Source: SFFI01 sp964398655
GTDB taxonomy: Bacteria > Bacillota > Clostridia > Saccharofermentanales > DTU023
DNA length: 64,000 bases
NCBI GenBank assembly: GCA_964398655.1
Contig: CAYNNG010000007.1
Location: forward strand, 1 to 64,000
Direction of reading: 5' to 3'
In this document: positions 16,491 to 25,892 of the stretch, piece by piece
Position numbering within the stretch: position 1 is the stretch's first letter
Layout of the letters: every line of letters starts with the position of its first letter
The notes under the pieces: model-generated
The model's input: only the letters and a program-made list of their open reading frames with translations
Database searches by the model: none
Told to the model about the DNA's origin: nothing
Made by a program: the position numbers and the translations under genes

Positions 16491-17870
16491 ATGGACACGC
16501 CAATTTATGATTTTTTGGATAATTACCAGGCCGCGCATGGAGTGCGTTTTCACATGCCAGGCCACAAAGGGAAGCATTTTTTAGGCTGCGAAGATATGGA
16601 TATTACGGACTTTGCCGGGGCAGATGACCTGGCCAAGCCCACCACCATTATTGCCGCCAGCGAACGCCATGCCACCGAGCTTTTTGGCTCGCAGGCTACC
16701 CTCTTCTCTACTGAGGGTTCGAGCCAAAGCATCCGGGCCATGGTCTACCTCCTGTCCTGCTATGCGCAAATCCAGGAGCGCAAGGCCACCGGCCAGAAGG
16801 CCCACCGCCCCTACTTCATCGCCGGCCGCAATGCCCATAAGGCCTTCATGTACGCTCTGGCCCTGGTAGATGGCGAAGTCGACTGGATTTGGCCACCCCA
16901 ATCAGACTCTATCTGCTCGGGAAAAATCGAGGTAGCAGACTTGGAGCGTGCCTTGCAGCAAGCCCCGCGCAAACCAGCTGCGGTCTATCTCACTAGCCCA
17001 GATTATTTAGGAGGACGGGCCAACATCAAGGAACTGGCCCAAATCTGCCATAACCACGATACTCTGTTGGCGGTAGATAACGCCCACGGTGCCTACCAGC
17101 ATTTCCTAGCCCAGCCCTGCCATCCCTTAGATATCGGGGCGGACATTTGCTGCGACTCCGCCCACAAGACCCTCCCGGTCTTAACCGGCGGCGCCTACCT
17201 GCACCTGGGCCAAAACCTGCCTCCCTTCTTTAAGGACCAGGCCAAGTCAGCCATGAACCTCTTTGGCTCAACCAGCCCTTCCTATCTCATCTTGGCCTCC
17301 TTGGACCTGGCCAACCGCTATATGGCCGGCAGCTATGCTCAAGAGCTTGCCGCCTGGCTGGGACCGGTGGAAGCAGCTAAGCTTAAGCTTAGGGCTCAAG
17401 GCTGGCAGGTTGAAGAAACCGAAACTCTCAAGATTACCCTGCGCGCCCCCCAGGGGCTCAGCGGCCTAGAACTCGCGCAAGTCCTGCGGTCCCACCAAAT
17501 CGTAGAGGAGTATGCCGACCGAGATTACGTGGTCTTGATGGTCACACCTCAGAATACACAAGCGGACCTGGACCGGCTGACTGCCGCTTTGGGACAGAGC
17601 CAGTGGGCAGCTTCGGATGAACGGCAGAGCCAGGTTATTCTGGGCCACCTCCACCAGGCCCCGGAAAAGGCCATGACCATCCGTGAGGCGGTCTTCTCCG
17701 CTCAGGAGAGCATAGCGGTAGACCAGGCTCTGGGCCGGATCTGCGCCTCCCCTACAGTTTCTTGTCCCCCGGCCATTCCCTTGGCCGTGTCTGGCGAGAG
17801 GCTTAACCAGCAAACCTTGAATCTCCTGAACTATTACGGAATCCAGAAAATATCTGTGGTGGCAGAATAG
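16491..17870 (+). CDS. Orn/Lys/Arg decarboxylase-family PLP enzyme
   Basis: A 459-residue fold-type I PLP enzyme of the SpeA/lysine decarboxylase family, as found widely in Bacillota. It opens with FHMPGHKGK, has the ATLFSTEGSSQS segment, and the PLP lysine in CDSAHKTLP near residue 225. Members decarboxylate ornithine, lysine or arginine for polyamine synthesis; which one is not visible. It starts 12 bases after scfB with only a weak ribosome site, so it is probably co-transcribed. The C-terminal 100 residues are the small Orn/Lys/Arg domain. Length is normal for the short Gram-positive form. Confidence 0.87.
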   Translation: MDTPIYDFLDNYQAAHGVRFHMPGHKGKHFLGCEDMDITDFAGADDLAKPTTIIAASERHATELFGSQATLFSTEGSSQSIRAMVYLLSCYAQIQERKATGQKAHRPYFIAGRNAHKAFMYALALVDGEVDWIWPPQSDSICSGKIEVADLERALQQAPRKPAAVYLTSPDYLGGRANIKELAQICHNHDTLLAVDNAHGAYQHFLAQPCHPLDIGADICCDSAHKTLPVLTGGAYLHLGQNLPPFFKDQAKSAMNLFGSTSPSYLILASLDLANRYMAGSYAQELAAWLGPVEAAKLKLRAQGWQVEETETLKITLRAPQGLSGLELAQVLRSHQIVEEYADRDYVVLMVTPQNTQADLDRLTAALGQSQWAASDERQSQVILGHLHQAPEKAMTIREAVFSAQESIAVDQALGRICASPTVSCPPAIPLAVSGERLNQQTLNLLNYYGIQKISVVAE

Positions 17871-17906
17871 GCCGCGTATCTAAACCGTATGGAGGAATAA
17901 ATTAAT

Positions 17907-18512
17907 ATGATTAATTCAGCTCAAGCTGGCGGTCTGGCAGAACTGGACCAGGTCAAAAAAGACCTGCGCAAGGAACTCAAGCAGCGGCGCAAACAACTGG
18001 GAGCCGAGGCCCGCGGCCAGGCTTCTCAGGAGATTGCCGCCCAGATTCTCGCTCAAGAGGCCTACCAAAAAGCCCAACTGATCTTTAGCTTCTACCCCAT
18101 GTCGACCGAGGTCCAGGTCAGCCTGCTCTTTGACCAGGCTTTGCAAGAGGGCAAGCAGCTGTGCTTTCCCGCCACCTTTGGTGAAGGCCGCATGGAGGCT
18201 TATATTCCCCGCGATCTTAAGAATATGGATTTAGATTCCTATGGCTTTCCCACCCCCGATCCTGAGCTGGATCAAAAAGTTGAGCCTCAGGCTATCGACC
18301 TAGTCTTGGTTCCCCTCCTGGGCTTTGACCGCGAACTCTACCGCATCGGCTACGGCGGGGGTTTTTACGACCGCTATATCGCCCGCATACCTCGCAGGGC
18401 GGTGCTCTTGGGTGTAGCCTTTGCCTGCCAAGAAGTTGACCGCATCCCCCGCAACGAGTTTGACCAAAAACTTGATCTATTAATAACTGAAAAAGAAATT
18501 ATCTTGCCCTAG
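17907..18512 (+). CDS. 5-formyltetrahydrofolate cyclo-ligase
   Basis: A 201-residue protein of the 5-FCL family, which converts 5-formyl-THF to 5,10-methenyl-THF with ATP. Supporting motifs are the basic N-terminus KKDLRKELKQRRKQLG, the ATP/substrate segment FSFYPMSTEVQ, LVLVPLLGFD and the signature YGGGFYDRY near residue 149. A GGAGGAA ribosome site precedes the ATG. It is a housekeeping folate enzyme that travels in the same transcript as the decarboxylase-family gene and the second exporter pair. Confidence 0.92.
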   Translation: MINSAQAGGLAELDQVKKDLRKELKQRRKQLGAEARGQASQEIAAQILAQEAYQKAQLIFSFYPMSTEVQVSLLFDQALQEGKQLCFPATFGEGRMEAYIPRDLKNMDLDSYGFPTPDPELDQKVEPQAIDLVLVPLLGFDRELYRIGYGGGFYDRYIARIPRRAVLLGVAFACQEVDRIPRNEFDQKLDLLITEKEIILP

Positions 18513-18544
18513 TAAACGTAGGCAGCCAGGGCAGAGGAGACTAC

Positions 18545-20314
18545 ATGCGAGATTTTTACAGCAAATTTAAATGGTTTATTAAATATTATAAAAAGAACTA
18601 TATTATTGGTCTTATTTGCCTGGCCATCACCTACTTTTTAGATATCCTTCCGCCCAAGATTTTGGGTACCACCACGGACGCGATCGTCGACGGCAGCATT
18701 ACGTCGCCTGTTTTGACCCGCAATATCCTATTGATTGTGGGCATTGCCGTGACCTACTATCTAGCCTCATATATCTGGGGGCTCAAGATATTCCATGCCT
18801 CGGACGAAATTGACCGCCTAACCCGTATCCGCTTGTTCAAGCGGGTCTTGAAACAAGGTCCGGTCTTTTTTACCAAGTATTCTACGGGGGCCCTGATGGG
18901 TAAGGCCACCAACGATGTGGATGCTATTTCCGACCTGGCGAGCTATGGGACCATGGCATTGTTTGATGCCAGTATCTATCCCACCGTCCTGCTCATCGTC
19001 ATGCTGTCCATCTCCTGGAGGATCACCCTCTTATCCCTGATCCCCTACCCCTTCCTGGTCCTGTTCGCCAAAAAGATTGGACAGAAACTCTATATCTTCT
19101 ATGACGAGGCCCAGAACGCCTTTGACCAGCTGAATGAGTCTGTCTTGGAGGGCGTTTCGGGTATCCGCTTAGTCCGGGCCTACAACCTGGAGCAACAGCA
19201 GATTAATAATTTTGAAGACAAGGCCAATGACCTCTTCCACAAGAACATCCGAGCGGCACGCTTCTCACAGCTTTACCGGCCGATGACCACCCTCATCCCC
19301 ACCCTGGCCTTTGTCTTAGCCATGGGTGCCGGGATCTTTGAAATCCGCGCCGGCCGCCTGACTACAGGCGACCTGTTCTCTTTCTCCTTCTACCTCAACA
19401 TGCTGTCCTGGCCCATGATTGCCATCGGCGAATTTTTAATTACCGCCCAGCAAGGCTCTTCGGCCATGGACCGGGTAGACGAAGTTCTGGATACCCCCTT
19501 GGATGTGGAAGATCCTGAGAACCCTCTGGATTACCCTGCAAAAACCGCCATCCAGGTAGACAAGCTGTCCTTTCAATACCCTCTGGCGGATAAGGACAAT
19601 TATGCCTTGCAGGACATCAGCTTTGAACTCGGTCAAGGCCAAAGTCTGGGCCTGGTAGGGCCTGTAGGCTCTGGCAAAACTAGCCTCCTGCGCCAGTTCC
19701 TCCACTTCTACCCCCTCAAAGAGGGACAAATTTATGTGGATGGGCGGGACCTGGCTTTGATTGACCGCAAGCAGCTTAAGACCCGGCTCTCCTACGTCCC
19801 CCAGCAGTCCTTCCTCTTTTCCCAAACCATTCGGGAAAATATTCTTCTGGGTGCCAACGACGACGACCTAGCTACTGGCCAAGCCGAAGTACGCCTGAAC
19901 GAGGTCCTGGATATTGCCGACCTCAACAAGGACTTAGACCAGTTTATGGATGGCCTGGATACGGAAACGGGAGAAAAAGGCATCGCTCTATCGGGTGGGC
20001 AAAAGCAGAGAATCTCCATTGCCCGCGCTCTCATGAAGGATGCGGAAATCCTCATTTTGGACGACTGCCTATCGGCGGTTGACGCATTGACTGAGGACCA
20101 TATCCTCACCGGTTTGCGCCGAGACAGGGCAGGCAAGTCCACCCTGATCGCAGCCCACCGTTTATCCGCGGTAAAAGATTGCGACCTGATCTTAGTTCTA
20201 GACCAAGGACGGATTGTCGAACGCGGCAGCCATCAGGAACTTTTGGCCGCTGGCCGCTGGTACGCCGAGCAATTTACCAAGCAGCAATTAGAGCAGGAAG
20301 AGCCTGTAGCCTAA
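18545..20314 (+). CDS. ABC exporter half-transporter (degenerate-site subunit, pair 2)
   Basis: A 589-residue ABCB-like half with membrane domain (1-315) and ATPase. Walker A GPVGSGKTS near 371 and signature LSGGQKQR are normal, but Walker B reads ILILDDCLS near 502, with Asp replacing the catalytic Glu. The following gene has a normal Glu, so this is the non-hydrolysing half of a heterodimer of the YheI/YheH type. It begins 32 bases after the 5-FCL stop with GAGGAG before the ATG. Substrate not evident; position near scfA/scfB makes peptide export conceivable but unproven. Confidence 0.87.
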   Translation: MRDFYSKFKWFIKYYKKNYIIGLICLAITYFLDILPPKILGTTTDAIVDGSITSPVLTRNILLIVGIAVTYYLASYIWGLKIFHASDEIDRLTRIRLFKRVLKQGPVFFTKYSTGALMGKATNDVDAISDLASYGTMALFDASIYPTVLLIVMLSISWRITLLSLIPYPFLVLFAKKIGQKLYIFYDEAQNAFDQLNESVLEGVSGIRLVRAYNLEQQQINNFEDKANDLFHKNIRAARFSQLYRPMTTLIPTLAFVLAMGAGIFEIRAGRLTTGDLFSFSFYLNMLSWPMIAIGEFLITAQQGSSAMDRVDEVLDTPLDVEDPENPLDYPAKTAIQVDKLSFQYPLADKDNYALQDISFELGQGQSLGLVGPVGSGKTSLLRQFLHFYPLKEGQIYVDGRDLALIDRKQLKTRLSYVPQQSFLFSQTIRENILLGANDDDLATGQAEVRLNEVLDIADLNKDLDQFMDGLDTETGEKGIALSGGQKQRISIARALMKDAEILILDDCLSAVDALTEDHILTGLRRDRAGKSTLIAAHRLSAVKDCDLILVLDQGRIVERGSHQELLAAGRWYAEQFTKQQLEQEEPVA

Positions 20315-20348
20315 CCTGCCCCGCTGCCTAATTTTTAAGGAAACGTAT

Positions 20349-22169
20349 ATGCATAGTGAAACTGAAAACCTTACTGCACCCAAATCTGCGGGCAGTGCTA
20401 AGGGCAAACGCAAAACTCGCAACCGCCGCCTGGCCTCGTATGCCTGGCGGGCGCGTAAGTCCTTTATCCCAGCCCTGCTTTTAGACGCAGTGGATACGGG
20501 CCTCAACCTTTTAGCCCCCCTCTTGGTGGGGAAAATTTTAAATGAACAGGTTATCCGCCAAAGCCAGAATCTCTCTGGCGGGGCAGATGGCCTCAACTAT
20601 TACTTGCAGCTTTTAGGCCTCTATCTCTTGGTAGTCGTAATAGCGGCCGGCATTGGCTATGTGGGCCAATACCTCTTCCAATATTCCGCCAACCACATCG
20701 GCCGCCTGGTCCAGATGGATGTCTACCAGCACTTGCAAAAGCTCCCTCTATCCTTCTTTGACCGTACGGCGGCTGGTAAAGTGGTCTCTCGAGTCACCAA
20801 TGATACTAAGGCTCTGAAAATGCTCTTTGCCCAGGTGGTCACCCGGCTCATCTCCGCAGGAGTCTTTTCCGTAGGCATCTTCATCAGCCTTTTCTTTGTA
20901 GACAAGACCCTTTTCCTGATGGCCCTGATACCCCTGCCGATCCTCTACCTGGTCTTTAAGGACTTTAAACGCAAGTCCTCACATTACAGCACCCTAGCCC
21001 GCAAGGAAATTTCTGAGCTCAACAGCCAGCTCAATGAAAATATTCAGGGCATGGAAATAATTCAAAGCCTGGGCCGCGAAGACCGCGTCCTCAACCAGTT
21101 TACCCAGCTGAACGACCAGCACTTTACGACCAATTATGAGTTTACCAAACTCTTTTCCTACTCCTCTTCCAACGTCGTAGGCATCCTCAACCGCCTCTCC
21201 ATGGCGGCCATCTTGGCCTATTTTGGTTACGCCTCCCTCCATGGCAATACCGAACTGCCCCTGGGCAGCCTCTATGTTTTCATTGAATACATGCGGCGGC
21301 TCTTCCAGCAATTCGACACTGTCCTGCAAAGAATTGGCAGCCTGGAGCGGTCTTTAGGTGCAGCCGACCATATTTTCGAGCTGCTGGACCAGCCCCTGGT
21401 CACCTACCAGGAGGGCGAGCTTGCCCCTGTCCAAGGGCATATCACCTTTAAGCAGGTCAACTTCTCCTACCTGGAAGGCGAGCCCGTGCTTAAAAACTTG
21501 AGCTTCGAAGTCAAGGCCGGGGAAAGCGCTGCCTTTGTCGGAGCCACAGGGTCCGGCAAGTCCACAATCATGAACCTGCTCGCCGGCTTTTACCCCTTGG
21601 ATAACGGCCAGATCCTCATAGATGGAGAAAACCTGGACCAGCTCCCCCTGCTTGCTCTGCGCCGCCAGATGGCCATTGTCCTCCAGGATCCCTTCCTCTT
21701 CTCCGGCACAATTTATTCCAACATCAGCCTGGATAAGGAAAGCATCAGCCCAGCCCAAGCCGAAGCCGCCCTGCGCGAAGTAGGCGGATCCCCCCTCTTG
21801 GACCGCTTGGAGAAGGGCATCATGAGCCCCGTAAGCCGGCAGGGACAAGGCTTCTCCTCCGGCGAACGCCAGCTGATCTCCTTTGCCCGGGCCCTGGCCC
21901 AAGAACCCCGCATCCTCGTTTTGGATGAAGCCACCTCCAACGTAGACTCTGCGACCGAAGGCATGATTCAAGAAGGTATCGAGCGCCTGCAAGAAGGCCG
22001 AACCACCCTCCTCATCGCCCACCGCCTCTCCACCATCCGCGACGCAGACACCATCTACGTCTTAGACAAGGGCGAACTCAAAGAATCCGGCAAACACGCC
22101 GAACTCATGGCCCTAGGCGGCATCTACGCAAAAATGTACGAGGAACAGTCCAAGTCAATCGCAAGTTAA
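20349..22169 (+). CDS. ABC exporter half-transporter (catalytic subunit, pair 2)
   Basis: A 606-residue ABCB-like half. It has a basic N-terminal tail (SAKGKRKTRNRR), six membrane helices, Walker A GATGSGKST near 397, signature FSSGERQ and Walker B ILVLDEATS near 521 with catalytic Glu. The signature FSSGE departs from LSGGQ, as expected for the half that contributes the signature to the degenerate site. It begins 34 bases after its partner and is followed by a strong terminator, closing the operon. Confidence 0.87.
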   Translation: MHSETENLTAPKSAGSAKGKRKTRNRRLASYAWRARKSFIPALLLDAVDTGLNLLAPLLVGKILNEQVIRQSQNLSGGADGLNYYLQLLGLYLLVVVIAAGIGYVGQYLFQYSANHIGRLVQMDVYQHLQKLPLSFFDRTAAGKVVSRVTNDTKALKMLFAQVVTRLISAGVFSVGIFISLFFVDKTLFLMALIPLPILYLVFKDFKRKSSHYSTLARKEISELNSQLNENIQGMEIIQSLGREDRVLNQFTQLNDQHFTTNYEFTKLFSYSSSNVVGILNRLSMAAILAYFGYASLHGNTELPLGSLYVFIEYMRRLFQQFDTVLQRIGSLERSLGAADHIFELLDQPLVTYQEGELAPVQGHITFKQVNFSYLEGEPVLKNLSFEVKAGESAAFVGATGSGKSTIMNLLAGFYPLDNGQILIDGENLDQLPLLALRRQMAIVLQDPFLFSGTIYSNISLDKESISPAQAEAALREVGGSPLLDRLEKGIMSPVSRQGQGFSSGERQLISFARALAQEPRILVLDEATSNVDSATEGMIQEGIERLQEGRTTLLIAHRLSTIRDADTIYVLDKGELKESGKHAELMALGGIYAKMYEEQSKSIAS

Positions 22170-22283
22170 GGTCAGTCGCGATATAAGGTCAATAGCGAGT
22201 TATGGTCCTTTTCGCTGATCTGCCCACACTTTCTCGGTCCACACAATCCTCTGAAATCCCTTCGCTTCCGGACAAGGAGAAAG

Positions 22284-22324
22284 CAAGCCTCAAAAAGTAG
22301 CTTTTTGAGGCTTGTTAATTTTTT
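22284..22324 (+). terminator. Terminator after exporter pair 2
   Basis: A perfect 14-bp stem (22284-22297 with 22301-22314), loop TAG, followed by TTAATTTTTT. Among the strongest intrinsic terminators in the window; it ends the transcript from the SCIFF/exporter region. Confidence 0.88.
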
Positions 22325-22436
22325 AGGCCGAGACCGCTGAGCAGTCAATTGTGCATTTAAAAGCACGCAGTCTGCCTCTGGCGTTATAATTGCTAGGAGA
22401 ATCAAGTGAAAAATCAACTAAAACTTAACTAAAGAT

Positions 22437-23741
22437 ATGGATAAAGGCATGGACAGAGATATGATCAAAGATATGGACAAAGATATGAGCAATCTTACCA
22501 GTAATGACCACGAGACGGAGCCAAGACCCAAGATTACCGGAGCTATGAAGAAAGCTTCGCCCAAAGCTTTAAGCGCTAATCCAACCTCAAACTCCAGCGC
22601 CAACCCTAGCCCGAAGGTAATAAAATCCAGCTCGCCTTTGGATCTGGGGCGGGAGCTCATGCAGAAGCTGCCGGACCTGGCTGCAAATTTGGCTGAGGCG
22701 ACTAAGGATGGTTTAGCGGAAGCTAAGGATACCCTCTTAGACACTAAGGATGCCTTAATTGAGGCCAAGGGAAGGATTAAGGATTCGCTTTCTGATAAGG
22801 AGCTGGCGGGGGTGGAGATTACCGACTCGCTCCAGGTCAGCAAGACCTATTGCCAAAGCCACGAAATTAGTCCCAAAGGTTCTTGCCTAGTTATCCAGGG
22901 CGGTTCTTTGCGGGGTGTGCATAGCCTGGGTGTGCTGAATGCTCTGGACCAGGCGGGCCTGCATTTTGACTGTGTCATGGGAGTTTCGGCTGGTTCGCTT
23001 AACGGTTTGGCCTACTTATCGGGTCAGCTGGAACGAGCCCGTCGACTCATGGTAGACCTGATTGAAGACCGAGAATATATCGGCAACCTAGAAAATCTGG
23101 TTAAGGATAAATCTTGGATCAATTTTGACTTTATGTTCGCGGGGGCCCCGGATAAGTTGGAGCCTTTTGACTTAGAGGCCTTTATGGCCAATCCTGCAGA
23201 GTTTGTCTGCAATGCCACGGATTTAGAAACCGGTGAAGCTGTCCGCTTTAGCAAGAGTGACTGCCAAGATATACAGCAAGCAGCCGTGGCCTCCTCTACC
23301 CTGCCCCTGGTTTCCACACCCACGAAGATTGGTGACCGTTATTACATGGACGGGGGCGTGGCAGAACCTATCCTCTACACTAAGGCCATGGAGGATGGCT
23401 ACCAGAAAATCGTGGTAATCCTTACCCGGCCGGAAGGCTTCCGCAAGGGAGATTTTACCCTCAGCATGCAGAAGGCTGTGACCACGGTCTACCGCAAATA
23501 CCCGCGTTTTGCTAAAACTCTATTACAGCAGGAGATGCGCTATAACGAGTTTATTGAAGAGCTAGAAAAGCTGGCCAAGGCCCACCCCGAGCGCTTCTTC
23601 CTCATCTATCCCCAGGCAAAGGTGGAAGTTAATATGGTGAACCGGTCCAGCGAGCTGATGCAGAAGTACCTTGAGCAAGGCCAACGGGAGGCAGAAGCGA
23701 TGATGCCAGCCCTGAAGGCCTTCCTCGGACTATGTGACTAG
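22437..23741 (+). CDS. Patatin-like phospholipase (RssA/YjjU type)
   Basis: A 434-residue protein. Residues 1-140 are low-complexity and probably disordered, beginning with a Met/Asp/Lys-rich run of near-repeats (MDKGMDRDMIKDMDKDM). The patatin domain follows: oxyanion motif GGSLRGVHSLG near 154, nucleophile elbow GVSAGS near 182, and catalytic Asp in MDGGVAEP near 304, making the Ser-Asp dyad of lipid acyl hydrolases. The C-terminal IVVILTRPEGFRKGDF region matches the YjjU branch. No signal peptide is visible, so it should be cytoplasmic. The gene stands alone; its stop lies at the start of the repeat array. Confidence 0.85.
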   Translation: MDKGMDRDMIKDMDKDMSNLTSNDHETEPRPKITGAMKKASPKALSANPTSNSSANPSPKVIKSSSPLDLGRELMQKLPDLAANLAEATKDGLAEAKDTLLDTKDALIEAKGRIKDSLSDKELAGVEITDSLQVSKTYCQSHEISPKGSCLVIQGGSLRGVHSLGVLNALDQAGLHFDCVMGVSAGSLNGLAYLSGQLERARRLMVDLIEDREYIGNLENLVKDKSWINFDFMFAGAPDKLEPFDLEAFMANPAEFVCNATDLETGEAVRFSKSDCQDIQQAAVASSTLPLVSTPTKIGDRYYMDGGVAEPILYTKAMEDGYQKIVVILTRPEGFRKGDFTLSMQKAVTTVYRKYPRFAKTLLQQEMRYNEFIEELEKLAKAHPERFFLIYPQAKVEVNMVNRSSELMQKYLEQGQREAEAMMPALKAFLGLCD

Positions 23742-23862
23742 CTCAACGAACTTTATGACTAGCTCAGCAAGTTTTGTGACTAAATCAGCGAACTTTGGTG
23801 ACTAGCTCAGCGAGCTTTATGACTAGGTCAGAGAGCTTTATGACTAGGTCAGCGAGCTTTGG
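23735..23862. repeat. Six tandem 21-22 bp repeats between patatin gene and rho
   Basis: Six imperfect head-to-tail copies of a unit near TGACTAGCTCAGCGAGCTTTA, starting at 23735, 23756, 23777, 23799, 23820 and 23841 (21 bases, or 22 in copies three and six). Each unit contains AGCTC-AGC-GAGCT, which can fold back. The first copy holds the patatin stop; the last encodes the final residues and stop of rho on the other strand. No spacers, so not CRISPR. Confidence 0.8.
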
Positions 23863-25751
23863 CTGCTGGGGGACTTGCCGTTCGAAAGCCCTGTCCTCAG
23901 ATCACCAAAGAGCTGCTGGTCATTAATCGAGACATTAATTGAAGAGACAAACTGCTCGTTGTTCTTGGTCTTGAGCATGAGGCTGATAATGCTTTCGGTG
24001 ACGGTATTGGTTTCCAGATGACTGAAGGCCTTGCGGATACCCCAAACGGCATCCAGCTCTTGAGGTGAAAGCAGGAGGTCTTCGCGGCGGGTACCAGACC
24101 GGATCAGGTCAATGGCGGGGAAGATACGTTTTTCCGCTAATTTGCGGTCCAGATAGACTTCCATGTTGCCAGTACCCTTGAACTCCTCAAAGATAACCTC
24201 GTCCATGCGGGACCCGGTTTCTACCAGGGCAGTAGCAATAATGGTTAAGGAGCCCGCGTTTTCAATATTCCGGGCCGCGCCAAAGAAGCGCTTAGGTCCA
24301 TACAGGGCGCCGGGGTCCAAACCGCCGGAAAGGGTTCGGCCGGTAGGATTAATGGTCAAGTTATAAGCCCGGCTCATACGGGTGATAGAGTCCAAGAGGA
24401 TGACGACATCTTCACCCAATTCTACTAGGCGTTTGGCCCGTTCTAAGACCAATTCCGTAATTTTCACATGGTTTTCGGGGCTCTTATCGAAGGTGGAATA
24501 TACGACTTCACCCTTGATGGACCGCTGCATGTCCGTAACTTCCTCCGGGCGCTCGTCAATCAAGAGCACAAAGAGTTTGGTCTTAGGACTATTTTGGGTA
24601 ATGGCGTTGGCGATCTTCTTGAGGAGGACCGTTTTACCGGCCTTAGGTGGAGATACAATCATGCCGCGCTGGCCCTTGCCGATGGGTGAAACCAGGTCGA
24701 TAATCCGGCAGGAAATCTCCGAGCGGCCTGTTTCTAAAACATAGCGCTCATCTGGGTAGATGGGCGTCAGGCGCTCAAAGTGCGGACGGTTAATCATCTG
24801 GTCGGGCGGCAGACCGTTAACTTCGGTGAGGTAGTAGAGGGCGGGATAGCGGTCATTGTCCCGCTGCTGGCGGCAGGGACCGGAGACGTGGTCACCGTTC
24901 CTCAGCTTAAAGCGGCGGATATATTGCGGGGGCAGGTAGAGATCGTTGGGGCCCTGAATATAATTTTCAATCCGGATAAAGCCGTAACCGTCCGGCATAA
25001 TTTCCAGAATACCGGAATATATTTCCCGCTCACTCTTGTCCTTGCTGGGCTGGTCGTCTTGATAGGCTTCATCAGCAGGCTGGTGCTCACGCAGGGGGGC
25101 CTGGTCTAAATCAGCGATGTCCAGGCCATTGTCTTGGTCTTTTCGTTTGGCGCCGGCCTTGCCTTCGTTATACTTTTTATTGCCAGACCAAGAGCCATTT
25201 TTGCCATTCTTATTGGCCTTGCCCTCTTCATTGCGGTTCTTATCCCACTTGCTGCCAGGCTTGCCCGTACGTTCATCTCTATTATCAGAAGTATTTTTAT
25301 TATAGCGGTTGGCTTTATAACTCTTAGTTCGGCCGCCTTCATGGTGACTGCCTGGCCTGCCATGGCTGGGATTTTTTTCCTCCTCGGCCAAGGAGCCTGG
25401 TTCACTGGTCTCTGCGGCCTCCGGGTTCAGGTCGCCTTTTTCCGCTTCGGAGCTAGCGGACTCCCTGTCGGGGGCCTGTTCTTCCGCCTCATCTAGAGGC
25501 TCGGGCTTAGATGTCTTTTTAGCTTTTCTGCCCGGGGATTTTGGGGAGCTGGGCGATTTGGGGGCCTCAGAAGCCGGATTAAAATCTTCTGTAATATTGT
25601 CTGCCAGATGATTTTGCTTATCTGCCTCTTCTAGGAAAGCTAGCAGTTCAGCCTTAGACATCTTCTGAGAAACAGTAGTTTTTAACAAGCCTGAAATGCG
25701 CGCGATCGCAACTAAATCGGCCTTGGTTTTGCCCGCAAATTTTGACGCCAT
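23844..25751 (-). CDS. rho: Transcription termination factor Rho with long N-terminal disordered insertion
   Basis: A 635-residue Rho, about 200 longer than the E. coli protein. Order: Rho-N helical domain (1-45, SKAELLAFLEE), a charged and Asn/Gly/Lys-rich region with no predicted fold (about 50-235), the RNA-binding cold-shock-like domain (from 241, GILEIMPDGYGFIR), then the RecA-type ATPase with Walker A SPPKAGKTVLL near 363, DVVILLDSITRMSRAYN and the R-loop region GALYGPKRFFGAARN. Rho is a hexameric RNA translocase that terminates transcription. The insertion resembles those in other Clostridia and Actinobacteria that add RNA affinity or drive condensation. The last codons lie in the repeat array. 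Confidence 0.95.
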   Translation of the reverse strand: MASKFAGKTKADLVAIARISGLLKTTVSQKMSKAELLAFLEEADKQNHLADNITEDFNPASEAPKSPSSPKSPGRKAKKTSKPEPLDEAEEQAPDRESASSEAEKGDLNPEAAETSEPGSLAEEEKNPSHGRPGSHHEGGRTKSYKANRYNKNTSDNRDERTGKPGSKWDKNRNEEGKANKNGKNGSWSGNKKYNEGKAGAKRKDQDNGLDIADLDQAPLREHQPADEAYQDDQPSKDKSEREIYSGILEIMPDGYGFIRIENYIQGPNDLYLPPQYIRRFKLRNGDHVSGPCRQQRDNDRYPALYYLTEVNGLPPDQMINRPHFERLTPIYPDERYVLETGRSEISCRIIDLVSPIGKGQRGMIVSPPKAGKTVLLKKIANAITQNSPKTKLFVLLIDERPEEVTDMQRSIKGEVVYSTFDKSPENHVKITELVLERAKRLVELGEDVVILLDSITRMSRAYNLTINPTGRTLSGGLDPGALYGPKRFFGAARNIENAGSLTIIATALVETGSRMDEVIFEEFKGTGNMEVYLDRKLAEKRIFPAIDLIRSGTRREDLLLSPQELDAVWGIRKAFSHLETNTVTESIISLMLKTKNNEQFVSSINVSINDQQLFGDLRTGLSNGKSPSSQSSLT

Positions 25752-25833
25752 GCAGTAATTCTCCTCAACAATTGTTTAGTAAGCAGGGAATCTCCATATC
25801 AAGGGATATAAAAGAATAAGATAATACCTGAGC

Positions 25834-25863
25834 ATTATATAGGGAAAAAAATTAAGATGTCAA
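25834..25863 (-). promoter_or_regulatory. Sigma-A promoter of rho
   Basis: On the minus strand: TTGACA (25863-25858), an 18-base spacer and TATAAT (25839-25834). Both hexamers are consensus. The predicted leader to the rho ATG is about 75 bases. Confidence 0.75.
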
Positions 25864-25892
25864 TTACTTAGCTAAAATGTTTTAAAAATGGG

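Noticed and set aside
21354..22022. 222-codon ORF on the minus strand opposite the second exporter subunit
   Set aside because: It lies fully opposite conserved ATPase motifs and its translation resembles no protein.
22170..22283. Small ORFs between the exporter operon and the terminator
   Set aside because: No ribosome sites and no recognisable product; treated as 3' untranslated sequence.
23735..23862. Possible CRISPR array
   Set aside because: The units are directly adjacent with no unique spacers, only 21-22 bases long, and no cas genes are present.
24382..24744. Plus-strand ORFs opposite rho
   Set aside because: Shadow frames; Rho motifs on the other strand account for the region.
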